From Fontibacillus panacisegetis (GTDB lineage Bacteria > Bacillota > Bacilli > Paenibacillales > Paenibacillaceae), in contig NZ_FNBG01000006.1 of assembly GCF_900102215.1 (NCBI RefSeq), forward strand, positions 1 to 64,000: a stretch of DNA of 64,000 nt. The letters run 5' to 3'. Below are positions 62,857 through 64,000 of this stretch, piece after piece. Every line of letters begins with the position of its first letter. Within the stretch, counting starts at the first letter, position 1. Under the pieces are notes generated by a model. It did not search any database. It was not told the origin of the DNA and worked only from the letters and a program-made list of their open reading frames with translations. Made by a program: the position numbers and the translations under genes.

Positions 62857-62878
62857 GGACACCGGATAGCCGGTGTCC
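62857..62878. repeat. Inverted repeat at the broken NDH-2 gene
   Basis: GGACACCGG and CCGGTGTCC form perfect 9-bp arms around ATAG, 11 bp past mqnE. It overlaps the only possible start of the following fragment and has no T-run. It may be a weak terminator of mqnE or a scar of deletion. Confidence 0.6.
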
Positions 62879-63385
62879 TGGCAGAAGGGACCATCAGACA
62901 ATGAACTTCGAGTCCCATTTCCAGAATATTCGGATCTGAACATCAAGTATGGCGAAGTTCTGTCGCTTGATCTGCATGAACGATTGATCCATTTCACTGA
63001 GGGGCCTTCTGAGAGCGGCGACATTCATTCTGATGTAACCATTTGGACCGCTGGTATTCAGTCAGTAAAAATCGTTCAGGACCTCACTGTAGCAAAAGAT
63101 AAGCAAGGACGTGTCGTACTAGGCGGTCATTATCAAATTCCAGACCATCCTGAGGTTTTTGTCTGCGGTGATTGCGCCAGTCTTCCTTTTGCACCAAGTG
63201 CTCAGGCAGCAGAAGGGCAAGGACATCAAATCGCGCATATTATTTCCTCAATGTGGCATGGCGAGGAACCTAAACTTTCCAAAAAAACTGGATTTGGGCT
63301 AATGGGCAAAACCCAGGTTACCGGAAGAGTCCCGCGTTTACTTAAAAGCGGCGTGCTCTGGATGTCCAAACGTCATATCGGATAG
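62873..63385 (+). pseudogene. Decayed YutJ-type NADH dehydrogenase
   Basis: About 170 residues retaining pieces of an NDH-2 of the YutJ type: IWTAGIQSVKIVQDLTV, FVCGDCASLPFAPSAQAAEG (FAD loop) and a C-terminal GRVPRLLKSGVLWMSKRH. The N-terminal FAD-binding GxGxxG and the NADH-binding Rossmann unit are missing. A stop codon lies two codons before the first GTG and no ribosome site is present. The opening stretch (LRVPFPEYSDLNIKYGEV) normally belongs near residue 60 of full-length YutJ, while the IWTAG segment belongs after 220, which implies a second, internal deletion. Comparison is from memory of the family, not alignment. Confidence 0.75.
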
Positions 63386-63430
63386 GCAATAATACATAGA
63401 TACCTGTTATAGGAGCAATTAATCATCAGA

Positions 63431-63679
63431 CTATTCTTTTGCTTGATTCTGCTCCTTTTCTTTAATTTTCTTCACAATCAAATCATACAATTGCTCGGCG
63501 GTTTCTGCTTCTACCGTATCACCATCAAACAACGCATAAGGAGACAAGTAGCACATTCCGCAGCCAGTCAGACAACCGTACTCGTATACTTCACAGTCAT
63601 AATTTTCTTTTAACTTATTCATGATGTCATCCGTGCCAAATCCGGAGTTGTTCGTGCAGTATTCAATAATTGGCCTCAA
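63431..63679 (-). CDS. yuzB: YuzB family (DUF1450) protein
   Basis: An 82-residue small cytosolic protein with the DUF1450 pattern: RPIIEYCTNN, then CEVYEYGCLTGCGMCYLSPYALFDGD and a C-terminal charged helix. Its cysteines suggest metal or Fe-S binding, unproven. The TTG start at 63679 has GGAGG nine bases upstream and gives the family length of about 78-82; an upstream ATG at 63706 is less likely. It is divergent from the Nfu gene. Confidence 0.8.
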   Translation of the reverse strand: MRPIIEYCTNNSGFGTDDIMNKLKENYDCEVYEYGCLTGCGMCYLSPYALFDGDTVEAETAEQLYDLIVKKIKEKEQNQAKE

Positions 63680-63757
63680 TGTAAGTTGCCTCCGTTTCCA
63701 AAGCATTTAATTTTAAAGATATTTGTAATATAATATACAGGAAAGGAGTTGAAGACA

Positions 63758-64000
63758 ATGAGCGAAAACGTACAAGATAAATTGTATGATGAAGTGTTGG
63801 AAGTTCTGGATAAACTTCGCCCCTTCTTGCAACGTGACGGCGGCGACGTTGATTTGGTGGACGTTGAGGACGGTATCGTTAAGCTGAAGCTGATGGGTGC
63901 ATGCGGCAGCTGCCCAAGCTCCACAATCACTCTTAAAGCAGGTATCGAACGCGCCCTGTTTGAAGAAGTGGAAGGCGTACAAGAGGTTGTTCAAGTATTC
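63758..64000 (+). CDS. Nfu-type Fe-S scaffold protein (YutI-like), truncated by the window
   Basis: The first 81 codons of a NifU C-terminal domain protein. A short helical N terminus is followed by [17 protein letters not shown] and the cluster-binding [18 protein letters not shown]. It is an Fe-S cluster scaffold/carrier. ATG 63758 follows GAAAGGAG; TATAAT lies at 63729. Only the last few residues are missing at the edge. Confidence 0.9.
   Translation, partial: MSENVQDKLYDEVLEVLDKLRPFLQRDGGDVDLVDVEDGIVKLKLMGACGSCPSSTITLKAGIERALFEEVEGVQEVVQVF

Overview
The window is low-to-mid G+C chromosomal DNA from an endospore-forming Firmicute, most likely Paenibacillus or a close relative. The evidence is the gene content: S-layer-homology (SLH) secreted proteins, a Gram-positive sdhCAB operon, HemQ, DnaB/DnaI primosome proteins, Sda, a YheC/D-type spore-coat ATP-grasp protein, EcsAB, the YumB/YumC and YutM/YuzB/YutI sets, and many GTG/TTG starts behind strong GGAGG sites. 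I saw no rRNA, tRNA, CRISPR array, prophage or intact transposase.

Layout. 0-11.5 kb: EcsAB exporter, DEAD-box helicase, short-chain dehydrogenase, CheX-like protein, then LysR plus PHP histidinol phosphatase, and a leftward run with a DUF1361 membrane protein, a NagZ-like lipoprotein, an unknown protein, a class I glutamine amidotransferase and an AlkD-like protein. 11.6-24 kb: a YcdB/PepSY-SLH secreted protein, a LacI-controlled sugar ABC importer with a CRE-like site, a CPBP protease and a 1373-residue subtilase with SLH domains. 24-35 kb: CBS and GNAT proteins, sdhCAB with a divergent LysR, a GntR-ABC operon with a candidate operator, a DUF1349 protein and an ECF-type sigma/anti-sigma pair. 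35-38.8 kb: a K+ operon (KtrB, KtrA, cation/H+ antiporter) behind a c-di-AMP (ydaO-type) riboswitch. 39-50.8 kb: CPBP protein, UvrC, thioredoxin, a YqzM-like peptide, DnaI, DnaB, a YuiB-like protein, HemQ, NDH-2 and ferredoxin/flavodoxin-NADP reductase. 50.8-53.8 kb: sda with five DnaA-box-like sites, a spore ATP-grasp protein and an AI-2E family permease. 53.8-60.9 kb: a second sugar ABC importer with a GH2 glycosidase and an ArsR-like regulator carrying an unrecognised C-terminal domain. 61-64 kb: IscA-like protein, MqnE (futalosine menaquinone route), a decayed YutJ-type NDH-2, YuzB and an Nfu-type Fe-S protein cut by the window edge.

How the genes fit together. SdhCAB, two NDH-2 loci (one broken), MqnE, HemQ and the Fe-S proteins outline a menaquinone-based respiratory chain. 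Two importer clusters, each with its own regulator, feed carbohydrate catabolism.

The most unusual signal is a dispersed intergenic element of about 200 bp present three times (28.0, 33.0 and 42.7 kb). Each copy carries four degenerate palindromes of the form CCTGCA-N4-TGCAGG. Their start-to-start spacing is nearly constant (51, 61-62, 50 bp), although the sequence between them has diverged strongly. One copy separates sdhC from sdhA; another lies inside a 401-bp unit bounded by perfect 15-bp inverted repeats. I do not recognise this element as a described repeat family.
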